From Candidatus Aenigmatarchaeota archaeon (lineage in GTDB: Archaea > Aenigmatarchaeota > Aenigmatarchaeia > CG10238-14): 33,415 nucleotides of DNA. Positions 6,554 to 14,926 of this stretch are shown one piece after another. Numbering within the stretch: the first letter of the stretch is position 1; each line of letters starts with the position of its first letter. A program made the position numbers and the translations under genes. The notes under the pieces were generated by a model. The model was not told the origin of the DNA and did not search any database. It worked only from the letters and a program-made list of their open reading frames with translations. The DNA lies in assembly GCA_018304545.1 (NCBI GenBank), contig JAGVVZ010000010.1:1-33415 (forward strand), given 5' to 3'.

Positions 6554-7392
6554 ATTGTAGATAGCGTGAAAATTAAAAGTCCTCCTATCATCATTCCCGC
6601 ACTATGTTTGACACCGGCAGACAATTCACCTTCCGACATTTTTCCAATGACCAAACCAGCGAACAATCCCTGAAGTATGATTAAATTTCGGAATATCGTT
6701 TTGTATTCAACAGTCAATTGTTTTGCTTGCTGCTGTTGTAGGTCTACTTGCCCTTCAGTCTGCTGTTTCAACGATATATCAGCTAGAGTGGGCACCAAGA
6801 ATTTCTGGAGACCTATTATTACTGCCAAGAAAATAAAGAATATGACATAACCTGAAATGATTTGGGAGTTTAGATAAAGCTTTCTTTCTTCCCTCAGCCT
6901 CTCTATCTCGACAGTTGTTTTACTTATCGATTCAAAAATATCTGTCAGATTGCCACCGTATTCATGACTCTCTATAACCGTTGAGCTTATACGCCCCACT
7001 AGTTTGGAATTAGTTGACCGTGCAAAGCTGAGAAATGCCCTAGCAAAAGGAATACCCCAATCCAGTTGGGCATTCAATTTTTTCAGATGATAAGATAGTG
7101 CTCCGTACTCATTTTGAACGACACTTTTTAATGCCATTGGCAGAGTCATACCAGATCTGACAGCTTCTACAAGATCTTGCATGAACTGCGGAAACATGTC
7201 CTCTATGAGTTTTATTTTAGTCATCTCATTGTATTTGATCAGGGATATTGGAGCTGCTGCAACGATCAGTGCGACAACAACGACTGTTGAGAATAATGCA
7301 GGCGTTTCCCTGAAAACAACGAAACCAAGCGCTATTAAAACCAAGCCAACAATTCCGCTGACAGATAATATAATGATTGTTTTATCGTCCAT
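6550..7392 (-). CDS. Type II/IV secretion system F (GspF/TadC) membrane protein
   Basis: The 280-residue protein contains a T2SSF domain: two membrane segments at the N-terminus (IIILSVSGIVGLVLIALGFV and the next), a cytoplasmic helical region around residues 60-165 with the family patterns LVEAVRSGMTLPMALKSV and SRISSTVIESHEYGGNL, then two or three C-terminal membrane segments. These proteins form the inner platform on which the assembly ATPase acts. It directly follows the other F-type protein with no spacer (stop at 7393, start at 7392), so the two probably make the paired platform seen in archaeal Tad/pilus systems. It is co-transcribed with the ATPase and S26e-like genes. Confidence 0.85.
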   Translation of the reverse strand: MDDKTIIILSVSGIVGLVLIALGFVVFRETPALFSTVVVVALIVAAAPISLIKYNEMTKIKLIEDMFPQFMQDLVEAVRSGMTLPMALKSVVQNEYGALSYHLKKLNAQLDWGIPFARAFLSFARSTNSKLVGRISSTVIESHEYGGNLTDIFESISKTTVEIERLREERKLYLNSQIISGYVIFFIFLAVIIGLQKFLVPTLADISLKQQTEGQVDLQQQQAKQLTVEYKTIFRNLIILQGLFAGLVIGKMSEGELSAGVKHSAGMMIGGLLIFTLSTI

Positions 7393-8274
7393 CTACATCT
7401 CCACTTGTGTCGAATGCAAGAATAACATGAACCCTATATTGAGCGCCGGCACCAGTATATATATACTGAGTTTCATCAGCTGCAATATGCCGACACCACC
7501 TAAATTGGATTCAATCATATTCATAACTGAGAATAATGAAATTATAAACAATGGCGCAGCAATGAGAAGACCTGTATAGAACTCTGCATATGTATCCAGC
7601 TGCTGCAGATATTTCTGTCTTTTTGTTCTCCATTCAAATAGAGCCTGCTCACCCATAATTTTCAAGTATGTCTTCAAATCACCGCCGCTCTCAATTGTGC
7701 TAACAAATCCAAGCAATATTTGCTTGAGTTTTTCCGAAGGGCTTCTTTTAGCAACTTCCCTAATTGATGACATTGGATCCATGCCGAACATGTCCATATT
7801 CCTCACTATCTTTCCCATTTCAACAGCCAAAGCGTCATACTCGCTGAAATCCGCCAACAATTTGAAAATGGCTGATGGAGGAATACCTGAAGTGGCAATA
7901 GATCCCATGTGAGCTACAGCAAAAGGAAGATTCGTATCTATGCTGGTCTTTCTTGTAGTCATTTGATTATAAGGCACGAAATATGACATCAGAAAAACGG
8001 ACATCCCAACAGCAATAGGAACAAATAAAATTGCTCCTATCATCGTGAAAATGTTTGGATGCCACACTGTTGCTAAAAGAAATATTAAAAGTATTAGTCC
8101 AATCACATATCCGATAACGGTCATAAAAATCATTAAAGCTCCGTAATTTCTTGCCGGTATATTCACTCCGGATTTAGGAATTATCTCGTTTAGACTTTTG
8201 AATATTTCTTGGTTGTTATCGACAACGGAACCAAAATTTTTGCTTGCAATGCCAACTATTGAATCAATCATCAA
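7393..8274 (-). CDS. Type II/IV secretion system F (GspF/TadB-like) membrane protein
   Basis: The 293-residue protein has two adjacent membrane segments at about residues 45-100 (MIFMTVIGYVIGLILLIFLL and the next), a cytoplasmic T2SSF domain (SIDTNLPFAVAHMGSIATSG, FVSTIESGGDLKTYL) and further membrane helices at the C-terminus. The GDL motif and the IATSG motif are typical of archaeal FlaJ/TadB-like platform proteins. A second Met one codon later could be the actual start. It lies 35 bases after the ATPase gene and abuts the next F protein. In the pathway it anchors the pilus assembly motor in the membrane. The two F genes are not close copies of each other, so they probably occupy different positions. 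Confidence 0.85.
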   Translation of the reverse strand: MMIDSIVGIASKNFGSVVDNNQEIFKSLNEIIPKSGVNIPARNYGALMIFMTVIGYVIGLILLIFLLATVWHPNIFTMIGAILFVPIAVGMSVFLMSYFVPYNQMTTRKTSIDTNLPFAVAHMGSIATSGIPPSAIFKLLADFSEYDALAVEMGKIVRNMDMFGMDPMSSIREVAKRSPSEKLKQILLGFVSTIESGGDLKTYLKIMGEQALFEWRTKRQKYLQQLDTYAEFYTGLLIAAPLFIISLFSVMNMIESNLGGVGILQLMKLSIYILVPALNIGFMLFLHSTQVEM

Positions 8275-8309
8275 TTAATTCATTGTATTGAGTTAGTATA
8301 TTTTTTACG

Positions 8310-10130
8310 CTATGCGCTGATCAAAGATCGGCGTCTATTCTCAACAACTTTAAAGCCAAACAATTTTATCAAATCAACTCTCTCTTCTTTTTCTAGAGTT
8401 TGTGGTTTCTCCTCTTTCACTTCTTTCTTTTCTGTTTCCTGCGGATTTTCAGTTACAGTTCCGCCATTAATTTTTTCGACTACCTTTCCTTTAGAAATAT
8501 CAATCTCGATTTTACCAACTTGATCTAATATACTCTTCGGATTTTTATAAAATTCATTAATGATGGCGGTCACTTCCTTAAAATCTTTCTTGCCTGATTT
8601 AGCGAGCCATTGCAATATGATTTTTCTCTTTTCGACTTCTTTCAAAGCATCTTCAAAAGTTATACCTTTATTATGCGCTATTTTTCTTAGCAATATGCTA
8701 TCTGGATTATAAATATAGGTGTCAGCAGCGGGATCCCACTCAATCACTTTTCTGGTTGTAGCTTTTAACGTATTTGAATCAATAGATTCTATTTCTTCTA
8801 TTTCTTTAATTCTTCTTGCAGACTTGCCCTTTTCTCTTGCATGGATCATAATTACAATAACATCTAAGCTTTCGACCAAACTAGCAGACAGATCTATTGG
8901 TGCTGTAGTAAGTCTTTTAATAACTGTGTCAACCGATCCAGCGTGGAATGTAGCGATGGAAGGGTGACCAGAACTCATACCCTGAAACATGACGTAAGCT
9001 TCTTTACCTCTTACTTCACCAACAATAACATAATCCGGATTCTGTCTGAACGATCCCTTCAATAGATCGAATAATGTGACTTCTCCATATTTTTCCCCGG
9101 ATGCTAAAGGTATACCAAAACCTAACCTAGAAACAGCTGGTATCCAGTGATCATGAGATAGTTTGAGTTCTCTTGTATCCTCGATGCTAACGATCTTCGC
9201 TTCAGGAGGTATGAACATGCATATGCTATTCAGGAATGTGGTCTTACCTGTAGCGACTCCACCTGCTATTAACATAGATACACCTGTTTCCATCAAGAAC
9301 CAAAAATATGCCATTATTTGCGCGTTGCAACTACCTAGTTCCATGAGTTCAACTGGCGAATACGGCCTCTCGGTAAACTTTCTGATTGAAAATGTAGGAC
9401 CGCGTGTCGTAACGTCACCAGCTAAACTTGCATTGACTCTGGAACCGTCTGGAAGTGTAGCGTCAAGGATCGGCTCGGCGTAACTGACATATCTTCCTGA
9501 TCTTTCAGCTATTTTTATAACAAATTCTCTCAATTCACCTAGATCGTGAAAAATAATGTCTGATTTTATAGATCCGTATCTTCGATGAACAACAAAAAGT
9601 GGTATGCCGACCCCGTCGCATCCTATATCCTCAATCATCGGATCTCTCAACAACGGCTCAATCTGATTCAGTCCGACAAAATCTCTATATATATAATACA
9701 TCAATCTCGTATACTGATCAGACGTCAATGAAACGCCTAAATGTTTGAAGACTTTCTTTATCTGTATTTCTAGATATTTTATAGCCTCAGTGTTTTCTTT
9801 AATAGATGTCAACCCAACCTGAATCATGTCAACTAATGAAGAGCAAGATTTTTTATACATCTTTTTCTCTTCTTCTGATAAAATAGGCTCTTCTAAACTA
9901 TACACAACCTGTTGAATAGTGGGATCCCATTTTATATGAGCATAAGCAAAAGGTGGTATTAAAGGGTATCTCACATCTATATCACTGATTTTATTGACTT
10001 TGGGAATCTGAATGAAATTACTTGGAACATCTACGCGAAAACCTGGCAATACTGCCTCAGCTGCCTTTTTTTCATGCATCTTCCTCCACAACATTCCTCT
10101 ATATTTCCGAATGTCGACCATAGAAATCAT
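8310..10130 (-). CDS. Type IV pilus/secretion assembly ATPase (GspE/FlaI/TadA family)
   Basis: The 606-residue protein has an N-terminal all-alpha/beta domain (about 40-230), then the ATPase core: IGCDGVGIPLFVVHRRYGSI, SYAEPILDATLPDGSR, Walker A GGVATGKTT with the lysine at residue 296, the acidic box VSIEDTREL, the Walker B VIVGEVRGKEAY, and the His box GHPSIATFHAG. All catalytic motifs are present. After about residue 520 an extension rich in K and E (EKKEVKEEKPQTLEKEE) follows, which is unusual for the family and probably flexible. The ATPase powers assembly of the pilins encoded nearby. The start overlaps the stop of the upstream ribosomal S26e-like gene by 4 bases. Confidence 0.9.
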   Translation of the reverse strand: MISMVDIRKYRGMLWRKMHEKKAAEAVLPGFRVDVPSNFIQIPKVNKISDIDVRYPLIPPFAYAHIKWDPTIQQVVYSLEEPILSEEEKKMYKKSCSSLVDMIQVGLTSIKENTEAIKYLEIQIKKVFKHLGVSLTSDQYTRLMYYIYRDFVGLNQIEPLLRDPMIEDIGCDGVGIPLFVVHRRYGSIKSDIIFHDLGELREFVIKIAERSGRYVSYAEPILDATLPDGSRVNASLAGDVTTRGPTFSIRKFTERPYSPVELMELGSCNAQIMAYFWFLMETGVSMLIAGGVATGKTTFLNSICMFIPPEAKIVSIEDTRELKLSHDHWIPAVSRLGFGIPLASGEKYGEVTLFDLLKGSFRQNPDYVIVGEVRGKEAYVMFQGMSSGHPSIATFHAGSVDTVIKRLTTAPIDLSASLVESLDVIVIMIHAREKGKSARRIKEIEEIESIDSNTLKATTRKVIEWDPAADTYIYNPDSILLRKIAHNKGITFEDALKEVEKRKIILQWLAKSGKKDFKEVTAIINEFYKNPKSILDQVGKIEIDISKGKVVEKINGGTVTENPQETEKKEVKEEKPQTLEKEERVDLIKLFGFKVVENRRRSLISA

Positions 10131-10408
10131 TTCATATGTTTTTTCCTTACAGATTTACCTTTTTTAACGATATGTTGGAATCTTGCACAGCCCGGGCAAA
10201 CTCTCATTTGTCCGCCCATCAAATGAAGCATTCTTCTGTCTACTTGCTTAAGTATAGACTGGTCCGTAATTCTAAAACCTCTATACGCTACAAAAGTTTT
10301 CCATCTCGGAACTATTTTTCCACAGTAGCCACAATTCACTGTTCCTTCTCTTCCTCTTTTTTTGCTGTGTTGATATTGTCGTGTATAAGGCGCTGTCGAT
10401 ACAGGCAA
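10127..10408 (-). CDS. Ribosomal protein S26e-like small zinc protein
   Basis: The 93-residue basic protein has two CxxC pairs, CGYC (about 27-30) and CPGC (about 73-76). The first is followed by GKIVPRWK and the second precedes a basic tail, GKSVRKKHMK. This is the layout of ribosomal protein S26e: N-terminal basic arm with RGREGTVNC, then C-x-x-C-x-x-V-P-x-x-K, then C-x-x-C-A. S26e is a small-subunit protein at the mRNA exit site, known from eukaryotes and some archaea. An alternative is a generic zinc-ribbon RNA-binding protein. It starts the minus-strand group that continues into the pilus ATPase with a 4-base overlap, an odd partnership. Confidence 0.6.
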   Translation of the reverse strand: MPVSTAPYTRQYQHSKKRGREGTVNCGYCGKIVPRWKTFVAYRGFRITDQSILKQVDRRMLHLMGGQMRVCPGCARFQHIVKKGKSVRKKHMK

Positions 10409-10459
10409 TAAATCACCCCTTTATTATAAGATTTACTTTTATGAATTATATAGTTAAAT

Positions 10460-11092
10460 TCAAAAAACTTCCTTTAACATAGGCAAAGCAATTTTTGACC
10501 AGTCCTCTACAATTACTCCTTCAGAATTGCATATATCTTCCAGTTCTTGGATCGTAAACATACCACACTGTTGGGCTTCCGAGCCAGCTAACTTGATTTC
10601 TTCATGATTTGTCTCCACCAAATATAGGATACCAAAGTGCACTTTTCCCACATCATTAGAATCGTCGTTAATATAACCCAGGACACTTGGCCTTATTTTC
10701 TCGTTTATATCCAACTCTTCTTTTAATTCTCTTTCCAAACTTGCTAAAATGGGATTTTTTGATGTTTCATCTATTTTTTCTATGTGACCACCGACACCCC
10801 ACGACCATTTACCACGAAGCCTCGTTTCTGTGTATCCTGTACCAGCAGAGCGTTGGTATGCGAAAACTCTTCTTAATTTCTTATTAACAACGACGACATA
10901 TGCGATAGGCTGTTTGAAGCTTGGATTATCCTCAGCCAAGCCTCTCTTCATATATTCAAAATTTTTCAAAATTATTTCTTCAAAATTTAATCCGTCTTGC
11001 TTTAGAAAATTCTGAAAATAATTTTCTTCAAATAATTTTTTCGTCGAAATGACCATTATCTCTTGTTCGTCTTTATTCATAGAATCATACAT
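10460..11092 (-). CDS. NUDIX hydrolase family protein (COG4112-like)
   Basis: The 210-residue protein carries a NUDIX motif: GVGGHIEKIDE, a short insertion (TSKNPILASLE), then RELKEEL, the metal-binding helix. The usual spacing between the glycines and the RE-x-x-EE helix is enlarged by about five residues, as in the predicted phosphoesterase subgroup COG4112. Such enzymes cleave nucleoside diphosphates linked to other groups; the substrate is unknown here. Upstream of the box AYVVVVNKKLRRVFAYQRS forms the typical first strand pair, and downstream HFGILYLVET completes the fold. It diverges from rtcB across a 62-base AT-rich promoter region. Two early Met codons leave the exact start open by a few residues. 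Confidence 0.75.
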   Translation of the reverse strand: MYDSMNKDEQEIMVISTKKLFEENYFQNFLKQDGLNFEEIILKNFEYMKRGLAEDNPSFKQPIAYVVVVNKKLRRVFAYQRSAGTGYTETRLRGKWSWGVGGHIEKIDETSKNPILASLERELKEELDINEKIRPSVLGYINDDSNDVGKVHFGILYLVETNHEEIKLAGSEAQQCGMFTIQELEDICNSEGVIVEDWSKIALPMLKEVF

Positions 11093-11111
11093 TATTTGAA
11101 TGGTGCAGGAA

Positions 11112-11150
11112 TTTAAAACTTCTGCTATTATATTATAATATAAAAGGTGA
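11112..11150 (+). promoter_or_regulatory. TATA box and Shine-Dalgarno for rtcB
   Basis: A TATA-like TTTAAAAC sits at 11112-11119, and an AAAGGTGA ribosome-binding sequence at 11143-11150 ends 4 bases before the rtcB ATG. The distance from TATA to the expected start of transcription (about 25 bases) puts the mRNA start just ahead of the ribosome-binding sequence. Confidence 0.4.
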
Positions 11151-11154
11151 ATAA

Positions 11155-12630
11155 ATGGGATTTGGAAATAGGGAATTTCAAAAACCGAAAATGAAAAAAA
11201 TAAGCAACGTTATTTGGGAAATACCGCCAGAATTTAAGAAAGGAATGAGAGTACCTGCAAGAATCTACGCTAGTGAAAAAATAGTAAATGACATGGATTT
11301 GCAAGTATACGATCAGATAACAAATGTTGCCACATTACCAGGAATCCAAAAATATGCGTTCTGCATGCCCGATGGCCATAGTGGATATGGGTTTCCTATC
11401 GGCGGTGTAGCCGCATTTGATATAAATGATGGTGGAGTTATATCACCAGGTGGTATAGGATTTGACATCAACTGCGGTATGCGTTTAGTTTTAACTAATT
11501 TAACTTATGATGATGTTAAACCGCATTTGAAAACTTTGGTTGATAATTTATTCCAAAGGGTTCCTGCAGGTGTCGGCTCGACTGGTTTTGTGAAATTAAG
11601 CAAAGACGAATTTAGGAAAGCTGTAGAAGAGGGAGCACGTTGGGCAATAGAAAAAGGATATGGATGGAAAGAAGACTTGGAAAGAACTGAATTAAATGGA
11701 AAGGCTGAATGGGCAGACAATAAAAAAATTTCTGATAAGTCAGTGGAAAGGGGTTTCAATCAAATTGGTACTTTAGGATCTGGTAATCACTACCTTGAAA
11801 TACAAGTTGTAAAACCAGAAAATATTATGGATGACAAATTAGCAAAAAAATGGGGGTTATTTCCAAATCAAATCGTTATCATGTTTCATTGCGGAAGCAG
11901 GGGTTTTGGTCATCAAGTTGCAACTGATCATCTTCAAATTTTCTTGAACGTGATGGAAAGAAAATATGGAATAAAAATTTTGGATAGAGAATTGGCATGC
12001 GCTCCTTTTAGCTCTCCTGAAGGACAAGACTATTTCAAAGCGATGGCGTGCGGAGTCAACATGTCCTTTGCTAACAGACAAGTTATCCTACATAGAATCA
12101 GAGAGGTTTTCGAAAAAATATTCAAACAAGATGCAGAAAAATTAGGAATGCATCAATTATTTGATGTTAGTCATAATAGAGCTTCGGTGGAAAAACACAA
12201 AATTGATAATGAGACAAAAGAAGTTGTTGTGCATCGAAAAGGTTCTACAGGAAGTTATTATGCGGATAGGAATGAAATTCCAAAATTATATAGAGGTGAC
12301 GGAAGCCCTGTTATTATCGGCGGTTCAATGGAAACGGGATCTTATCTGCTTGTAGGAGGAGATAAATCGCATGAAACTTTTTGCTCAACAGCTCATGGAT
12401 CAGGAAGAACAATGTCAAGAACGAAGGCTAAGCAGTTATTCAGAGGTGACATATTGCAAAAAGAAATGGAAAAAAAGGGCATTTATGTAAAATCTATCAG
12501 TTTTGCTGGATTAGCTGAAGAAGCCGGAGCTGCTTACAAAGATATTGACACTGTCATTGACGCAACACATGAAGCTGGAATTTCTAAAAAGGTTTGCAAG
12601 TTGATCCCAATAGGAAATGTGAAAGGATAA
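11155..12630 (+). CDS. rtcB: RNA-splicing ligase RtcB
   Basis: The 491-residue protein is full-length for RtcB, which joins 2',3'-cyclic phosphate or 3'-phosphate RNA ends to 5'-OH ends using GTP and Mn(II), mainly after tRNA splicing. Active-site motifs are intact: DINCGMR with the metal-binding Cys at 107, GSGNHYLEIQ, HCGSRGFGHQVATDHL, VSHNRASVEKH, the GMP-binding KGSTGSYYA, and STAHGSGRT whose His at about 414 is the residue guanylylated. No intein interrupts it. The gene has its own promoter and ribosome-binding site. Its activator archease is encoded 3 kb downstream on the same strand, separated by unrelated genes. Confidence 0.97.
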   Translation: MGFGNREFQKPKMKKISNVIWEIPPEFKKGMRVPARIYASEKIVNDMDLQVYDQITNVATLPGIQKYAFCMPDGHSGYGFPIGGVAAFDINDGGVISPGGIGFDINCGMRLVLTNLTYDDVKPHLKTLVDNLFQRVPAGVGSTGFVKLSKDEFRKAVEEGARWAIEKGYGWKEDLERTELNGKAEWADNKKISDKSVERGFNQIGTLGSGNHYLEIQVVKPENIMDDKLAKKWGLFPNQIVIMFHCGSRGFGHQVATDHLQIFLNVMERKYGIKILDRELACAPFSSPEGQDYFKAMACGVNMSFANRQVILHRIREVFEKIFKQDAEKLGMHQLFDVSHNRASVEKHKIDNETKEVVVHRKGSTGSYYADRNEIPKLYRGDGSPVIIGGSMETGSYLLVGGDKSHETFCSTAHGSGRTMSRTKAKQLFRGDILQKEMEKKGIYVKSISFAGLAEEAGAAYKDIDTVIDATHEAGISKKVCKLIPIGNVKG

Positions 12631-12671
12631 TCGCATTTTAATTTTTAAAATATGATTAATAAACAGTTTAT

Positions 12672-13481
12672 ATGACGAATTATGTTTATTTGGGAGACCA
12701 TGAATTTGATCCGTACACAAACTTAGCTATAGATGAAACATTACTCGAAAGGACAAAATCTGGTATTGTTTATTTAAGAATTTATTCATTTTCTGCACCT
12801 GTAATGATTTTAGCATACAGCGAAAGCCCATCAGATTTAAAGTTAGATTATATAAGAGGACAAGGAATAAATGTTGCTAGACGGTTGTCTGCTGGATCTG
12901 TTATGTATTGTGATCAAAAAAGTTTATGTTATTCACTTATTGGGAGACAAGAGAATATGCGATACCCAAATGAAATACATAGAGAATATGGCGGAAAAAT
13001 AAAAGATGTTTTATCAAAAATCATGGGCTGTGATATTTATATAGGTGAACATTTCAGTTTGAGAACAAGACAAGATGCAACAGGCATAATAGCAGGTCAC
13101 GGTATTAAATTGGGCTCTGGATCTTATTTGTATCATGGAATAATAGCTGTCCAACCGTGGAACTTGAATTTACTTAATAGCAGTATTGTTTTATCAGAAG
13201 AAGAACTAACAGTAATTCCGCAATTGCCTTATGTAAACATGCCTAGGACAGTTATCATAGAAAACTTATTAAGAGGTTTAACTGATGACAAGCACACCAT
13301 GACTGGCAGAGAAGAATTTAACGAAATTATTTTAGCTGCTAGAAAACTTGCTTCAGAAAAACATGGAAAGGACCATTGGATAAATGAAGGTAGATCTACA
13401 GAACAATCAGGGGGTCATAAACTTTTTACAAATGGTGGTTTTTGTTTTTGCGTGACACGAGGAGACGAACCTTTACTATAG
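12672..13481 (+). CDS. Lipoate/biotin protein ligase-like protein (LplA family)
   Basis: The 269-residue protein shows the biotin/lipoate A/B ligase fold: DPYTNLAIDETLL at the start, a stretch equivalent to the RRxSGGGAVYHD loop (here ARRLSAGSVMYCDQ), and GIKLGSGSYLYHGIIAV containing the conserved substrate-activating lysine at about residue 146. The loop is divergent, since the three glycines are reduced to AGS. Specificity for lipoate, octanoate or biotin is therefore unclear. No lipoyl-domain protein or lipoate-using complex is encoded in the window. It begins 41 bases after rtcB and lies 9 bases ahead of the CobW-type GTPase, so it probably belongs to the same transcript as the cobalamin-related genes. 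Confidence 0.75.
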   Translation: MTNYVYLGDHEFDPYTNLAIDETLLERTKSGIVYLRIYSFSAPVMILAYSESPSDLKLDYIRGQGINVARRLSAGSVMYCDQKSLCYSLIGRQENMRYPNEIHREYGGKIKDVLSKIMGCDIYIGEHFSLRTRQDATGIIAGHGIKLGSGSYLYHGIIAVQPWNLNLLNSSIVLSEEELTVIPQLPYVNMPRTVIIENLLRGLTDDKHTMTGREEFNEIILAARKLASEKHGKDHWINEGRSTEQSGGHKLFTNGGFCFCVTRGDEPLL

Positions 13482-13490
13482 GCTAATATT

Positions 13491-14378
13491 ATGACATCAA
13501 AAACACCTATCGTCATCATAACGGGTTATTTGGGTAGCGGTAAAACCACTTTACTCAGAAATATCTTAGACCAATCAGATAAGAAATTGGCAATATTAAT
13601 GAACGAATTTGGTGAGATAGGAATAGATGGCAAAATAATCAAAGGAAAAAATGTTGATATGGTTGAACTTTCCGGCGGATGCGTATGCTGCTCGATGACA
13701 GGAGAATTTGAAGCCGCAATAAAAGAAGTCGTAAAAAAAATAAAACCTGAAATGATTGTTGTTGAAACAACAGGTGTAGCTGAACCGGACGCATTAATTT
13801 TCGACATAGAAGAAAATATACCAGAAGTGAAATTGGAAGTTGTCATAACTATTATCGATTGCGATTCTATGATAAGATTCCCCAATTTGGGACAAACAGG
13901 AAAAATTCAGATCGAAATGGCAGACGTGCTAATAATGAATAAAATTGATCTCGTTACAAAAAAACAAACCCAGGAAATAGAAGACGGATTAAAGGAGTTG
14001 AATGAAAGAGCCGTTGTACTCAAATCAATAAAATGTGAACTAGATACGAGTCTGCTATTTGGAATAGATGTTGACAAGAAAAGAAATAAAAAGACACATA
14101 AACACGAAACAGAAAATATTGAATTTTTCGTTTATAGCACAAGAAAAATTTTGAACAAAAATAAATTTGAAAAAATAATTCAGAACTTACCAAAGAACAT
14201 TTACAGGGCTAAAGGATTCGTCAAGTTTTCTGACGGTAATTATCTGTTTAATTATGTCGCAGGGAGATATGATTTTGAAAAATTTCAGACAAAAGAAACT
14301 CGAATAATCTTTATAGGAATTAAAGCGAAAACATCAGAAAGAAAAATAAAAGACATGTTAAAAGAGGCTGCCATATGA
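13491..14378 (+). CDS. CobW/ZNG1-type GTP-dependent metallochaperone
   Basis: The 295-residue GTPase has a P-loop GYLGSGKTT at residues 12-20, the metal-binding CxCC (C64, C66, C67) in ELSGGCVCCSM, the ETTGVAEPDALI switch, and MNKIDL as the guanine-specificity motif. These define the COG0523 family: proteins that load zinc or cobalt into target enzymes, including some linked to cobalamin synthesis. The C-terminal CobW_C domain occupies roughly residues 205-290. The stop overlaps the start of the cobalamin adenosyltransferase gene by 4 bases, favouring a role in cobalt or cobalamin metabolism over zinc supply, though this remains an inference from gene order. Confidence 0.85.
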   Translation: MTSKTPIVIITGYLGSGKTTLLRNILDQSDKKLAILMNEFGEIGIDGKIIKGKNVDMVELSGGCVCCSMTGEFEAAIKEVVKKIKPEMIVVETTGVAEPDALIFDIEENIPEVKLEVVITIIDCDSMIRFPNLGQTGKIQIEMADVLIMNKIDLVTKKQTQEIEDGLKELNERAVVLKSIKCELDTSLLFGIDVDKKRNKKTHKHETENIEFFVYSTRKILNKNKFEKIIQNLPKNIYRAKGFVKFSDGNYLFNYVAGRYDFEKFQTKETRIIFIGIKAKTSERKIKDMLKEAAI

Positions 14379-14926
14379 AACCTAATATTGGTGCGGGAGA
14401 TAAAGGACGGACATCATTAATTGGAAAAAATATCGATAAAACGAATTTAAGAATTTCTTGCATAGGAAATGCGGATGAACTAAATGCTTTTTTGGGTTTA
14501 GTCAGATCAAGATTGAGTGATGATAAGAGAATGACTGATATAAATAACGCTTTGGAAAAAATTCAACAAGATATTTTCTTAATAGGATCGAACCTAGCTA
14601 ATATAGAATATCATAAAAGTATTAAAAAAATCACAATGAATCATGTAAAATTTTTAGAAGATAAACTACAATTATTCGAAAAAGAATTAGAAACTCTTGC
14701 TAAATTTATCTTACCTGGAGGCACAAAAACAGCATCACTTCTCCATATATCTCGCGCAGTCTGCAGAAGGTTGGAAAGAAATCTGCATCTCCTATTAAAA
14801 AAAGGAAAAATCGATGAAAGCATTTTATCTTATGTGAATAGACTATCTGATCTGTTGTTTGAACTCGCTAGAGTTGTTAATAAAAGATCACATGTAAAAG
14901 AGGTAGAATGGGTAGGCAGACAATAA
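14375..14926 (+). CDS. Cob(I)alamin adenosyltransferase, PduO type
   Basis: The 183-residue protein fits the PduO family, which attaches the 5'-deoxyadenosyl group of ATP to reduced cobalamin to make coenzyme B12. Motifs are GAGDKGRTSLIG at the N-terminus (the ATP-binding loop, normally TGDxGxT), NADELNAFLG, ILPGGTKTASLLHISRAVCRRLER and SYVNRLSDLLFELAR. The key RxxxRRxER helix is present. It overlaps the CobW-type gene by 4 bases and ends directly against the convergent alaX gene. The window contains no B12-dependent enzyme, so the user of the cofactor must lie elsewhere. Small-genome archaea often lack de novo B12 synthesis, so salvage is likely. Confidence 0.9.
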   Translation: MKPNIGAGDKGRTSLIGKNIDKTNLRISCIGNADELNAFLGLVRSRLSDDKRMTDINNALEKIQQDIFLIGSNLANIEYHKSIKKITMNHVKFLEDKLQLFEKELETLAKFILPGGTKTASLLHISRAVCRRLERNLHLLLKKGKIDESILSYVNRLSDLLFELARVVNKRSHVKEVEWVGRQ

